Below, in pieces: positions 10,135-21,556 of a DNA stretch of 64,000 nt. The DNA lies in the NCBI GenBank assembly GCA_002049455.2, contig KV918766.1, forward strand, positions 124,001 to 188,000, given 5' to 3'. The notes beneath the pieces are model-generated. The model did not search any database. It was given only the letters and a program-made list of their open reading frames with translations, and had not been told where the DNA came from. The position numbers were made by a program, and so were the translations under genes. Within the stretch, counting starts at the first letter, position 1. Every line of letters starts with the position of its first letter. The DNA is from Porphyra umbilicalis. Taxonomy: Eukaryota; Rhodophyta; Bangiophyceae; Bangiales; Bangiaceae.

Positions 10135-10978
10135 TGCGGTCAGCTACCGTGTCGCGCGCCGTGATGAGTGTTCCCAACTGAGGGGGGGTGGGGGGGAACA
10201 GTGTGCAGTTTGAAAGGGCGAGGGTGAGGAGGGCTGCACCGAACAATGCCATGCAGCGCGGTGCGTCTCGAGTGGGCTGCTGTGCGCGGGTCGACATCTC
10301 AGGCCCTTCGCTGCGGCGTGTGTCGCCACACTGGCGAGGAGCTTCCGGATTGTCGACAATTAGTTTGACAGTTCTTGCTAGAGAGGAATTTTAAACACAC
10401 AAGACGAGAGATTCCCCGTTCTCAGACGGTTTACCCCGGTATAAACATACGCGGGGATCCCGCGTATGTCTGTACCGGTATACCGTCGCGTGACGGGCCC
10501 GGCCAATCAAATCAACGTTACGCCGGTATACCATCACACGGTCTACAACTGCGAACGGGCCTCAGTGGGGGGCACCAGCATCAGGACGATTCAATAGACG
10601 ACGAAACGGGCACGACGCCGGGGGGGACGCTCCGAGGGTACACGTATTGCATTCTGAGGGGGGCTATCTCGCAACAATATGTACATGTCACTGACGGTCG
10701 CACAGTTGCAACAACTTTACATTGGACGTCATGCTGCTGCAAAAGATCCGAATGTCTTGTGCCGAGCAGCAAGCAAAGCGTGACCCGTCTCAGGGGGTCG
10801 TGCGCGCCGCAGCGGAGCGTTCCATATTGTCGGAGCGATTCTGGGGCTCAGCGTGCCGCAAACGACTGCGTGCGCCCAAGCGGGAATGAACACGAAGAGC
10901 TCTGCTCACGAGAGAACCGCACCTTAACAACCACCACGGCGCCGCTGGGTGTGTCAATAGGGACACACCCTCTGCATT

Positions 10979-11425
10979 CTTTCGCGCATTTGGGCAGTTG
11001 ATGGCACTACCATTGCTTTTGCGTACGCCCCTAGCGTTGAACCGTGGTGCTTTTTCGACAGGCACAAGCCTTGTAGCTTTAATGTACTCTTTTCCTGTGA
11101 TTGTGACGTGCGGATCACCAGCGTGGTGCAAGGCTTTACGGGTGCGGTTCCTGACACGGTGGTGCAAGCAGCTGCTCCATGGCATATTTACCCAGAGCGG
11201 TACTTCTCCCCTGGCCAATGCCGTTTCGGTGACAAGGGTATGCTGGGTTCTGTTCGCGTGCTTCTAACTCGCGAGGGGCCAGCCACCTACATCCGTGGCA
11301 ACCGCAACTACGACTGCCAGCATGCCCGGCGCCGCATTTCAGCCGAGAAGGTCATGACTGTACTCAAGGGGCGCTTTGCCAGTCTCGAAGAGCTACGGGC
11401 ACCAGTGGCGTCGGATGCTGACGTT
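10979..11425 (+). pseudogene. Second Harbinger-type transposase fragment (DDE_Tnp_4)
   Basis: One open frame gives the catalytic core of a different Harbinger transposase. The first Asp is in RIWAVDGTTIAF (codon 11000-11002). FFDRHKPCSFNV follows, then the second Asp in GFTGAVPDTVV, then YFSPGQCRFGDKGM, and the Glu in ISAEKVMTVLKGRFASLEELR. N-terminal and C-terminal parts are missing. It passes directly into mariner-type sequence at about 11,450, so one element has broken or captured the other. This core differs clearly from the transposases at 7.6, 23.4 and 57-58 kb. Confidence 0.65.
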
Positions 11426-11454
11426 ACCAGACCAATAGAGTTGGCCAGGTGGGC

Positions 11455-12747
11455 TGCGCAGATGCCCGGCCTGCCTCGGGCGATCCCGAGCGCCGTGCTT
11501 CAAATCGCCGCATCCCAGTGGAGGAGCTCAGACGCGTGCGCGCGGCGGTGTACGAACAAGACAAGAATCGTGATATTCCTACCTAGGACAGCACTCTGGC
11601 CTACATAGAGGTGCAGGCTGCAGTGTCATCCTGGATTGTACCTCCCTCCAACTACAAGTGGAGCCGCGCGACGCTGCACTGGGCAATGCACGACCTGGGT
11701 TTCAAGTTTAAGGCCGGCCCTACCCATTACGACGTCGTTCGTGAAGAGCGAACGGTCATCGCGCAGCGGGAATCGTTCATCGAGAAGCTGCGCGCCTACC
11801 GAGAAAGTGGGCGCACGATTTACAACACAGATGAGACCTGGGCGAACAAAAATATGACGCCTCGGCGCACGTGGGCTGACGGCGGACAACAAGCGCGACT
11901 CGACGTGCCGTCAGGTAAGGGGGCGCGGATCATTATCGCGCACGTGGGATCACGAGAAACCGGTCTCGTGGCTGACGCGGGACTCGTATTCGTTGGCAAG
12001 AAGAAGTCGAGCGACTACTACGGGGAGATGAACTCCGACCTGTGGCTAAAATGGCTGGAGCAGAAAGTGCTACCCAAGATTCGAAGAGGCGTTCTCGTAG
12101 TGGACCGTGCCCCTTACCATACTAAGCTGACCGCCGAAACCCGACCTGCTTCGTCCAAAATGAGAAAGGCCGACCTGGCCGATTGGCTAGAGTCGCACGA
12201 CGCTGTCCCCGACGGGTTGCCAACCACGTGGCGCCAATGGATGACGGTGAATTAGATGTACGAGCAGGCGTCCAACAACCGACCAACGCCGAGATTTCTC
12301 GTTAAGGACCTGGCCGAGAAGTTCGGCGTGTCGGTGCTTATCTCCCCCGTGGCCCATCCAGAGCTAAACCCCATTGAAATGGTGTGGGGGACGGTGAAAG
12401 TGGCACTGCGCAAGTCCAACGTGTCGGTCACCTTGGCCCGTCTGGAGGAGCCGGCGACCGTTGAGTTTGCCAAAATAACGGCCGAGTTGTGGGCGCGATA
12501 CGAAGACCACGCGATTGGGATGAAAGAATACTATTTGGAGGTTTCGAGAATGCGGGAGGAGGTGGAGAAGCGCCCTGATGAGCAGACCATCGAGCTGGAG
12601 GAGGCGGAGGGCGACGGTGTGAACGAGGAGTCGGATGGAGAGAGCGATGCTAACGGCCGTGATAAGAGGAGAGCGCCGGGGTCCGAAACAGACGTTGGCG
12701 ACTCGGATGCGGGGTCGGAGGGGTTGTCAGCGATGGAGGAAGAGTAG
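11455..12747 (+). pseudogene. Tc1/mariner-type (IS630 superfamily) transposase, copy 1, two stops
   Basis: A single frame matches the protein at 51360-52666 throughout, interrupted by TAG at 11584-11586 and TAG at 12253-12255 (the second replaces a Gln of the other copy). DDE_3 motifs: first Asp in YNTDETWANKNM, the GKGARIIIAHVGSR block, DYYGEMNSDLWLKWL, second Asp in VVDRAPYH, and Glu in AHPELNPIEMVWGTVK. Spacing between the second Asp and the Glu is about 90 residues, far more than the 34-39 of common Tc1/mariner enzymes. It resembles the long-spaced Sailor-like group. The N-terminal helix-turn-helix is missing and replaced by Harbinger sequence. The C-terminus is acidic. Confidence 0.8.
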
Positions 12748-12861
12748 CCATATACGGTCTAAAGCACCTTTTTGATTGGCCGTTCAGGCGCCGTCATCGC
12801 GCTCACTCCGAAACGGCGCTTCACTGCATGGTCTCCTGTGGCGACGAGGATTTGTCTATTT

Positions 12862-12922
12862 TCATTGAAGAAGTAGCCTCGTTCTTGGAATCACGCTGAT
12901 CTCGAATCGCGGGGGAGTCACG
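12862..12922. repeat. Right-terminal repeat of mariner copy 1
   Basis: The sequence TTGTCTATTTTCATTGAAGA followed by AGTAGCC and GGAATCA aligns with 52850-52915, which follows mariner copy 2. It also aligns in inverted form with 50884-50920 before copy 2. This three-way match suggests a conserved terminal inverted repeat with core GAAGTAGCC. The exact outer end is not clear. Confidence 0.5.
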
Positions 12923-13817
12923 CGATCTTGTGATTTTGGGAGCCCACAGCTACAAAACCAGGAAGATACTCACACAGGGCAGGGGTACAATGCGCTTCTC
13001 GGCCATCCTTCTCGTCTGCCCATTCTAGACTCGCTACACATACTGTCTACAAAGTTTGTGCACCATCTGAGCGGATGTCGCCAAGATACGCCGCATTTTT
13101 GGGGCGTCTAACACCATGAGAACGACTTTAGTTACTTCCCCTATTGTGCGAACGTATGAGCTATCACTTGCTCGTATACGAGGATCACGAGGGGGGGTCT
13201 GTGCCACCATGGCAGCGTGCGGGCAGTGACCCTCGTCTCGGATTGACGGGGCCCAGGGAAAGACCCTGCGCCAGAGGTTGTAGCTAATCGGCGGATAACG
13301 ACCATCAACAGACAATCAGACACTGTTCAGATGACAGCTTTCAATCGACGCATGTGACTGAAGTCTCGTGGCACGGTCGCTGCCGTGTCGGTCAGGCTTC
13401 AAGCGTTCTGAGGCCTCTCAATGGTTGTTTCATGCAAGGAGCTGCTGTTGTGTCGTGCTGTACTCAGGCTGGACATCGTCTCGACATTGAATAGAACGCT
13501 TTTGACCGCTAGACCTAATTTGAGTATTCTACAAGATTCACTCGGACCAACTTCGCTTCGAGCTCGCATCGGTCGCAGGGCACGCGTGAAGGGCAGCAGG
13601 TAGGGTGTCATATGAGCATGAAGGAGCCCTTGTTGTACTATTCTGCGCACACCGATGTGACCAGAGATTGTCCTCTATCCTACTTGAGCTCCCCTGTCGA
13701 TTGTGACGTGGTGTTCTTTTTGGGTCGGACGTCTGCTAAAACGCGGAGGATGCCATGGACATGCCGAGTGGGAAGAGTAACACGTCCTGGGACAGTAGGT
13801 TGCCAATGACATAAGTC
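12923..13817. other. Intergenic, nothing recognised
   Basis: Composition is more balanced here than in the blocks to the right. Short frames occur on both strands, none with a recognisable motif. No inverted ends or direct repeats were found. Confidence 0.4.
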
Positions 13818-15306
13818 GTGCGGCGCTTGTCTTCACACTTTTCTCTGGGTAAAGTGACGTCCCTGATCACGCCTGTACAGCCAGAATGGATTGAAACTCA
13901 CACCAACATGCTGTATTGCACCGATATGTATCCAGCAACAGTGCCTTTCCGCACATGCGAGCATTGCGTGAGACCCGCTGCCGCGGCGTGGCTGCGGTGC
14001 CCGCTGCTGCTTCCGTCACGGCCGCCCGTTGTCCTGCCGGCAACTACGGCCGACGGCGGTGCGGCGACGGCGGCGCGGCAACATGCGCATCTGCACGCGG
14101 CGTCGATGGCCCCGGTGCAGCGAGCGGTCCCGCTTCCGGCCGCCACCGCTGCTGTCAGCACCACGGCACCGGTGGGGGCAGATGCGCGGGAGGCGTCAGT
14201 GCGCGTCACTTTCCCTGCCGCCCCCTCACCGGCCCCAGCGCTTCGCGGGAACGCAGCACCTCAGCGGGGGGTTTGCGAAGCGGCGGCGACCGCCCCTGGG
14301 TCACCCTTCCCGGCTTCCGCCTGCTGGGCGGCCACCCCAGCAGTGCGCCAGGCATTTTTGATCCGTGCTTGGTACCACGGTGAGGGCGGCGGCGGTGCAG
14401 CTTCTTCCTTAGACTGGACCGCCGCCACTGCTGCCGACGGCGACGAGGCTTATCCTCACCCGTTAACAGACACGACAAAAGCCGCCGCTGCTGCAACAGC
14501 GCCCGCGAGCTGCAGCACGGAGGCGCCGGCGACGTGGCGGTCCCCGGCTTCGGGAGAGGCGGGTATGGCCGCGGCGCCCGCAATGGGGGCGACGACCATG
14601 CTGCCACCCGCTGGGGCAACCTGCGGGGGCGGTGCTAGCGACGCTGCGCCGTCCAGCCCTGTCACTGCCTGCCGTTCATCTCCCCTATGCGGCACGGCGC
14701 AGCGCGCGGCGCGGTGGTCGGTGGCTGGGGAGGTAGCCGCAAGGCCGCCGCGATCTCCGCCGCCGCCGACGGCGGCCGCATGGCGGCCCTTGCTGGTGGG
14801 GGGGGGGGGTGCCGCAGGGTGGCACGCATCGGCTGTCTCACTCCACTCCGCCACCGCGGCGCCGCGCACGACTGGCCGCGGCGCCCTGTTCCGGTGGCCA
14901 TCGGATGCTGGCGGGGGGGGGCCGACGCTACGTCGCTCCCCCCCGCCGCGACCGGCGGGGCGGCCCCCCCTGGCACAGCGCCGCGCGACGCGTCTTGGCA
15001 GCCGGCGGCGGCGGTGGTGGCGGCGGCGGCGGCGGAGACGCTCCCCGCCCGCTCGGCTGTCGGAACGGCAGCCGACAGCGCCATGTTTCCGTGCCTTTCG
15101 GCCGCGGCGCGCGCAGCCGCGGCCACCACGACGACCGCCTGGGCTGCCGGCGGGGCGGTGCCAGCGGCGCGGCCGCTCATGGGCACGCCGGAAGCGGTAG
15201 AACGGCAGCCGGCACCCAGTATAGACGCCGCCGTTGGCTGCCCCCCACCCCGCCTCATGGCATGTGTGGCCGTTTTATCGTGTGAATGCGAGGTCCCCCC
15301 GAGCAA
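13818..15306. other. GC-rich low-complexity block with long open frames, coding status uncertain
   Basis: A plus-strand frame stays open from 13818 to 15200 (460 codons, rich in Ala, Pro and Thr). Minus-strand frames are also open for over 200 codons (for example 14662-15306). With stops this rare at such GC content, openness alone proves little. The plus product has no recognisable domain. The first 60 residues include CEHCVRPAAAAWLRC, which is not a known finger. A real host gene is possible but cannot be assigned to a strand with confidence. Confidence 0.25.
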
Positions 15307-16330
15307 TGAGGGGGCTACAATGGCTTCAAATCGGGTGATAAATTGAACTTAAGCAGCACAAGGACCAGAAAGTGGCCCCATCGCAATGGCGTAATGATGG
15401 GGAGTTGGGTCTAAATCAGGGGCTTCGCAAAAATGATTCGGATAAAGCACCGATCTGTAAGCAGCAGCTTCCTGCCCGCAGCAACATCTTATGTTCATCA
15501 GTCTCATCACGAGGAGACTGAGCATAAGGTGAGCTTTCCAGCAGTGTCTTCCGATTTGCTCTCACATTGGATGGCGAGATGATTCCAACGGATATATCCG
15601 GATATATCTGGAAATATCACAGATTCTGCTGAAAATCCCGGATTCTGAAAGGCTCTGGTCTAAATCGTTTACAACTCTACCCCCTCTCAGACGTTGCAAA
15701 GAGCCCCCCCGATCTATTTTAGAGGTTTAATCTCTGGAAAACATCGGGGGTCGGTTCTGATTGACGTACTTCACGAAAACAGTAGCAGTGTCGGTCGCGC
15801 TGGAGCCATACCGTGGCAGACTGTCATGCACAGACACGAGTACAAGACGTACAGGGAATGTTGTGAAGTACCATTTCTCGCACGTGGCATCATGCCCGCT
15901 CGAACCCCCCCCGTCTCAGAAGCCCCGAAATCGGCTCCCCCAACCCACCCACGTGGCGCACGCACGCGCCGTCCCCCCCCCCCAACGAGATGCCAAAGTT
16001 TGCATGTTGTTTTAGATTTATAAATCCCAAATACCTCGCGCGCGCGCGACCATTTCATGGTGGAGGGCGCTTGCTGAGCATTGGTGACTAACCGGGGGCG
16101 GGACACAAAGGCTATTTTGGGCCATGTGGACCCACATTCGGTCACGAAGTCGGCCTGTGCGGGGTCACACACGCAGATTCTTTTCACGAACCTTTGTGGA
16201 TGATACTTTCTGTCTTCTGGGGTGGATGTCTTTACACCGCCAGAAGTGTCTCGACGAGAGGATGAGCACTGCGCCGAGTCTGGCTGCCCAAGTGGACAGG
16301 AAGTGCGCTTCACAAAGCCATGTGAAATTT
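15307..16330. other. Intergenic, nothing recognised
   Basis: A short AT-rich segment with repeated GGATATATC words lies at 15587-15625. CCCCCCC runs occur near 15,705 and 15,905-15,975. No gene or mobile element was recognised. Confidence 0.4.
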
Positions 16331-17011
16331 CAGGCACGTACGTGCAATACCCTGGTCTTCAGGGCAGTGTTCGCGCTCGGCGACGCATAGATACCGTGTA
16401 AGCCGGCCGGCTCCATGCCCGGGAGCACGCACGGGGGCACGTGCAGCCACGTTGCCGTGGCGGGGGGGGCGTGGGGCGGGGAAAGGGGTGCCGCGGCGGC
16501 GGCGGCGGCGGCCCGCCGGCGTGGTGCAACGCCTACGGGCGGGGCCGTTACCCCGCCGCGCAGCGCACCTGCGCGCGGCCGACAAGGCGCACGGGCGGGC
16601 GGATGGGATCGACCACCGCGCGACGGGGCGCCTCTGACCGTGCCGCTTGTTGGCGTTAGAAACCGCCGACGTGCCGCCGCAACAGAAGCCGGCGCGCAGG
16701 CACGATCACCCGCGGGTCATCGCGGGCGCGTCAAACACCGGAAGTCGCTGCACGCGGTCGCCGCGCGCAACCCCGGGCGGTGGGGGGGGGCAGAGGGGCA
16801 GGCGCCGACTGGGCCCTGTGACTCTTGTGGCAGGACAGTCCTTCTCAGCCGCGTAATTCTACTCGCTTTTAGCGTCATCGCGACCCTTCCAACGCTGACA
16901 CGCCCTCAGATCCCTGAGGACATGAATGCAGACTGCCACGTCTGAAACGGAGAGTAAGTCCCTTGATCTAAGCATTTGTGTGCATCACTACACTTTGAGA
17001 GCACCCTGTCC
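16331..17011. repeat. 0.68-kb dispersed repeat, copy 1, with a conserved embedded reading frame
   Basis: This segment, from CAGGCACGTACGTGC to GAGCACCCTGTCC, is repeated in inverted orientation at 37951-38628. Both copies preserve a GC-rich core that reads as Gly/Ala/Arg-rich peptide (GGTCSHVAVAGGAWGGERGA) and a distal part (SLHAVAARN, then LPTLTRPQIPED) in matching frames. No known protein family is recognised. The ends start CAGG and finish CCTG-TCC but lack a clear inverted repeat or target duplication, so the class is unknown. Its right boundary touches the TAA duplication of the next element exactly. Confidence 0.7.
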
Positions 17012-17677
17012 TAAGAGCATTCCCACCAATGTCGGGCCAACGGTCTGAAACGGTGAAATGAAACCGCTACGTGTGGCCCTGCGAGTGGTCAGTTGCCAAC
17101 GGGCCAACGCGTTGCCAACGGCCAATGTAATGGGTGAAACAGAGTGGGCTACCTTTCGAAGATCTGAGCGCCGTTGGCCTCGACGTTGTTGGCCGCACTG
17201 CGTGGTTGCCAACGAAGGACACGTATCAGCGTCGTCGCCAGTATCGAAATGAAGAGGCGTCCGTCGAATACGTGCCGAACATGTCACGGAAAGCGTATGA
17301 ACGGAGCCCAAACCGCCCAAATCAAGGCAATCTAGCGAGACACGTGGAGGCCTTTCGGTACCAATTCGGATCGAATCCGCTCGAGTGTGTGACGTGTGTT
17401 GCGCCCGCACCCCCTCAGGTTGTGGAAGATGTTGGAGCCTGAATCATGCCGGTCAAACCATCGCCAGAGGCCACAGTGGCCTGTCGAATCGCGCCATTGG
17501 GTGGTCCGAAAGCCGTGTGCGTGTCACCCTCAACTGTGTGCGTGCCACCTTAGGCTGACGAGGGCGACTGCCAAGGCGCCGGCACGCCCTTTCTCCAGGC
17601 TGTGCTGTCCCGAGAAGGCCAAGGCTGGGCCAGAAAGGGTCGATAGGGGGCAGTGACTGAGATCTAGGCACTTCTGA

Positions 17678-18628
17678 GTGCGTGTTTGTTCACTTTTGTT
17701 GTTACCTCCTGCTATTGTGGGCACTGCTGGCAAGTGCGAGAGTGGAAACGTTGACAGCCCAGGCAGTAGGCTCACTGTAGAACCGTGCACTGGGTCGCCA
17801 ACGCTTGAACGTTGTTGTTGGTGTTTGCGTGCTGCCCCGTCGTATGTGATAGCTGACCACAGGCTGGGACGCCAACCTCAACAAAGCCCCACCTCCAGCC
17901 CGACCCCGGCCGCACCTCCAACTACGCCAATATCCCACGTAAGCAGCCCCCCCTCTGACCCACCTGGAGCCCTATCCCTGCCCCAGGTCCACCCCGGTGC
18001 GCCCCCACCAATCGGCAGCAGCAGGGCGCATTCACCAGCTAGCGACGAGCGCACCCTCCCCCCTGGCCTGCCAGCGCCGCCCCCCGACCGTCCCCCACAA
18101 CCCTCCCCGCCGGTTCCTCCCCCCTCCGCGGCGACACAGAAGCGACCTGGCGGCCGGGGTACAGCCCGGAGCCCCCGGCAGCGGGCGGCGGACCCCTGCG
18201 CACGGTGGACAGCACGGGGCGGTGGTTGCGTCCAGTCGTCGCGACCACACGTGCACGCGGGCGAGATACCTCATCACCACACTACCGTTTCTATTCATGG
18301 CGGCCACCGGTCTTTGCCCCTCGCAGGCAGCCGGCCGTGTCCCCTCTGCGCCACAAATCCCCCTGTAGCGCACTTGCTGTGTGGGGTATTGCTGTTGCAT
18401 GAAAATTTGCAGACCTTGATATCAAAACGCTCAGAGCAGGACATTGTTTGCGTTGTCCTCTGCCCGTTTCCGGACATGTCATTGGCCAAGACTGCAGGTT
18501 CTGGCGCAGTTGATATTGTGTATATCTGCCAGTATTCTCAAGTGAGCAACTCCACTGCGCAAGCTCCAGCTGTGTGGTGGGATTTGGAAAAATACAATAA
18601 TTTCGAGGGGGCTGCCGCCGTACGTTGA
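17678..18628 (+). other. Open frame of 316 codons inside the 4.7-kb element, function unknown
   Basis: This frame begins MRVCSLLLLPPAIVG and continues through a Pro/Ser-rich middle into a more ordinary C-terminal part (LLCGVLLLHENLQTLISKRS, AVDIVYICQYSQVSN). Balanced composition of the last 100 residues makes chance openness somewhat less likely than in the neighbouring repeats. No domain is recognised and no splice signals are evident. It may be a decayed element gene. Confidence 0.2.
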
Positions 18629-18639
18629 CCTCGCAGATG

Positions 18640-21115
18640 CTACAGCCGCAGCCACCCCACAGAGTAGGAGACTGGAGCGGGCAGCCGTGGGGAGGACGGG
18701 GGCGGCCGCAGATGGCGGTGCTGGCGGTGGGTTCGGCGGGACAGGGCGCTGGGGGGAGTGGGGGCGGCGGTTGAGGGCGGCGAAGGACGCAGCGCGGGCG
18801 CCCTTTGCGGCGGAGGGGATCGCGAGGGACGGGGGAGGTGGGACGGGCTGGCAGTGTACGGCGACGAGAGCTGTGGACCGGCGCGGGCGGCACACGACGG
18901 TGGGGGTGGTGGCGGGCACCGCGGCGGACGGCAGCTGGGGCGGAGAGGTCCGCTGCGGCGAGCGCGGCGGCCTAACCCGGCGGCCACGGCGTTGGCGGCG
19001 GACGCGGTGGCGGAGGACGGCGGCGGGGGCGGCGGCGGCTGGGAGGGCGACAGCGGCCGCAGCGGCGGCGGCGGCGGCGGCAGCTTCTGGGGCGGCGGCC
19101 GACGGCGGTAGGCTGTCGGGGTGAGCAGCGGCGGTGGCCTGTGGCGGCGGGGATGTAGGGGGCTGCGGTAGCGAGGGGGGGGCGGCGCACGGCTGAGTCG
19201 TCGGGGGCGGCGAGGGCGGCGGCTGGCGAAGGCAACAGCTGGGGCGGTGAGGGTGGCGGCCGGCGACGGTGGCGGGGGCCGCAGAGACAGGGGCGGCTGT
19301 CAACGGTGGCGGCGGTACGCGGTGGTCGTGGGGGCGGCGACGGCGGGGTCGGTGGTCGGCGTCGGCGGGGAGGGCGGCGACTGCCGGGGCGGCTGATGGT
19401 GGCGGCGCGGGGCGTGGACGGTGCAGGCGTGGACGGAGGCGGCGTCGGGGGCGGCGGTCGGCTGGAGCAGCGACGGCGGAGGCGGCGGGTGGCGGCGGCG
19501 GGGGCGGCAGAGACAGCGGGTTCGGCCGTCGGCGGTGACGGAGGTGGCGGAGAACGTGGGGGAGTCTGTCAGCGGGAGCGTGCGGGCGGCGACGGCAAGA
19601 GCGGCGGTGGGGCGGCGGCAGCCGACGGCAGCTCGGGCAGCGGCGGCTGAGGGGGTGGGGGCTCCTGTGGCGGAGCCGGCCGCGGTGCCCGCCGTCGGCA
19701 GGGACGGCGGCGGTCTTCGGAGCGGCGAAGCCGGAGATGGGGGCGCGGGAGGGGTTGGCGATCGACGGGGCCGGCGGTTGGAGGGGGTCGTGGCGGCGCC
19801 AGTCGGCGGCGGCGGGCGGGGTGGCGACAGCGGGGGCGGCAGAGGGAGGCGATTGCGGCGGTCGGAGGCCGCACGGGGGCGGCGGCGGGCGCGGCGACGG
19901 CGGGAGTGGCCGTCGCCAACGGCGGGGACTGCGGCTGTGGCGCGGACGGCTGTCGGCCGAAGCGGCGGTCGGCGGGGGCGGCAGCGGCAGCGGTCGGCGG
20001 CGGTAGGGGAGGCAGCGACAGCAGTGGCGGTGGTGGGGGCGGCAGTGGAGGGCCAGCAGAAGACGCGGGCATCGGTCGCCGCGGCGCCGGCGGTCGACAG
20101 TGGCGGGGGCGGGGACGGCGGCGGCGGGAGGGGCGGCGGCAGCAGGCGGCATGGACAGGGGAGGCGCGGGCGGCCGACGACGGCGACGGCGGCAGGCTCA
20201 GCGCGGACGGCCGCCGCGGACACCGGCGGTAGCGGCCGACGGTGGCTGGGGCGGCGGGGGAGGGGTGGCCGGTGGCTGGCGGTGGCGGCCGTGAGGGCGG
20301 TGGGCGTGGCGGCTGCGACCGGCGGCGGCGGGGGGGGCGTCGACAGCGGGGGCGGCAGACGGAGGCGATCACGCGCGCGGCGGCGACGGCGGGGGCGGCG
20401 GTCGGAGGTGGCGGCGGGGGGGGCGAGCGGCGACGGTCAGATCGGGGGCGGCGGCGGTCGGCGGCGGTGGCGGGGGCGGCGACGGCGGGGGCGGCCGTCG
20501 TCAACGGCAGGGACCGGGGCGGCGGGCCAGCGGTAGACGGCGCCGGCGGCCGACAGTGGCGGGGGCAGGGACGACGTCGGCGGGAGGAGCGGCGACAGTA
20601 GGCGGCATGGGCAGGGGAGGCGGGGGCGGCCGACCACGGCGACGGCAGCAGGGTCAGCTGAGGCGGCGGCGGACACCGGCAGTGGCGGCCGACGGCGGCG
20701 GGGACGGCGGGGGAGGGGCGGCCGGCGCCTGGCGGCGGCGGTGATGGCTGCGGTGGTGGCGGCCGCGGACGGCGGCGGGGGAGCGGGGGGCGGAAGCCGA
20801 CGTCGGCGGTGGAGAGGCGGGCGGCGGTCTCGGGGGCGGCGGGGCCGGCGGCGACCGGGAGCCGCGAGGGCGGTGGCAGCCGGGGGGGGCGCGGCCGACG
20901 GCGGTGGGGGCGGCCAGGACGGCCGGGGTCGCGGTGGGTGGGGTGGGGGCGGTGGCCGTCGGCGTGCGGGGGTCGCTGGTGCTGTGCCGGCGGTGGTCAG
21001 GGCGGCCGTGGGCACTGTCGTGGGCCACCGCCACTGCCGTGCGGTGCGGGAGGGGGGGGGAGGGCACGCACCGGCGCTGGCCACGGCCGCCACGCGGGCA
21101 CGCGTGGCGGCATGA
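18640..21115. repeat. Degenerate GGC-type repeat block with a ~456-bp higher-order period
   Basis: The plus strand is almost entirely GGC, GGT, GGA and CGG triplets. Blocks recur: the segment starting CGGTCGACAGTGGCGGG at 20091 is repeated as CGGCCGACAGTGGCGGG at 20547, with continued similarity for over 100 bp through GGCGGCATGGACAGGGG against GGCGGCATGGGCAGGGG. That gives a period of about 456 bp. All six frames are open for long stretches, reading as Gly/Arg/Ala or Pro/Ala, so the long frames are not good evidence of genes. Confidence 0.75.
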
Positions 21116-21223
21116 GCAGCCGAGTCGCTGCCTGAAGAGGGCCTGATGCGGGGCCGCTCGGCGCAGCCCCGCCTCGTGTGCCCCCTCATCAGCGCCGATC
21201 CTCTTGTTTTCCCAGTGTCAGTG

Positions 21224-21433
21224 TCAACGCGCCGCGTGTCTGATGGGCCCGAAACACCGTTCGGCCACGCGCCACCGCATGATTGATACGTGACACGCTC
21301 CAACGATCGGGACCATTGGGCCGAGCTGACAGGCAGCCGCCCAGTTCCGAGAGGTACCATATTCCATCCGTGGGTAGCTGTCGAAACAAAAGTATGATAA
21401 ATCGGACAATCTGAGGCCAATATGAAGTGCCAC
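21224..21433 (-). pseudogene. Possible Harbinger transposase C-terminal fragment
   Basis: The minus strand encodes a short frame with IMRWRVAERCFGPIRH. This resembles the RTR.VVERCFG.LK.RF block around the catalytic Glu of HARBI1-type transposases. Upstream residues (LSDLSYFCFDSYPRMEYG) could correspond loosely to the GD.GYP...LLTP segment. The match is short and the reading is broken on both sides. Its place inside Harbinger-type ends supports the call. Confidence 0.35.
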
Positions 21434-21487
21434 TTGTCACTCATTTAACCCCGTGAAACCGCGATGGACCAATCAGAGCACAGATCC

Positions 21488-21556
21488 CGTTGGCCCCAGG
21501 GCCAACGAGTTGCCAACGGAGGCTCCGTTGGCAACTCGTTGGCCCTGGGGCCAACG
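21488..21556. repeat. Perfect 33-bp inverted repeat with 3-bp spacer
   Basis: Arms at 21488-21520 and 21524-21556 are exact reverse complements around GGC. Each arm contains a smaller inverted pair, GTTGGCCC and GGGCCAAC, so the structure is nested. It sits about 180 bp inside the right end of the 4.7-kb element and is built from the same GTTGGC word found at both ends. Confidence 0.9.

Larger units (their letters stand above)
6529..10561. mobile_element. PIF/Harbinger element, rearranged, 3-bp TCA duplication
   Basis: The ends are GGCCCGTTCGCA at 6529 and TGCGAACGGGCC at 10561, bordered by TCA at 6526-6528 and 10562-10564. The inverted similarity extends about 430 bp inward (6529-6960 against 10135-10561). 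A 3-bp duplication and inverted ends fit PIF/Harbinger. The interior carries transposase pieces and an ORF1, as autonomous members do. A third terminus at 7521, also followed by TCA, marks an internal-deletion copy at the left side. The transposase is split and partly inverted, so the element is not intact. Confidence 0.85.

Noticed and set aside
16331-17011. Helitron assignment for the 0.68-kb repeat
   Set aside because: Neither orientation gives a TC start with a CTRR end, and no A/T insertion site is evident; class left open.
18479-20152. A 557-codon minus-strand frame rich in Pro and Ala
   Set aside because: It lies in the degenerate GGC repeat block where all frames are open; no motif and no balanced composition outside its last 40 codons.
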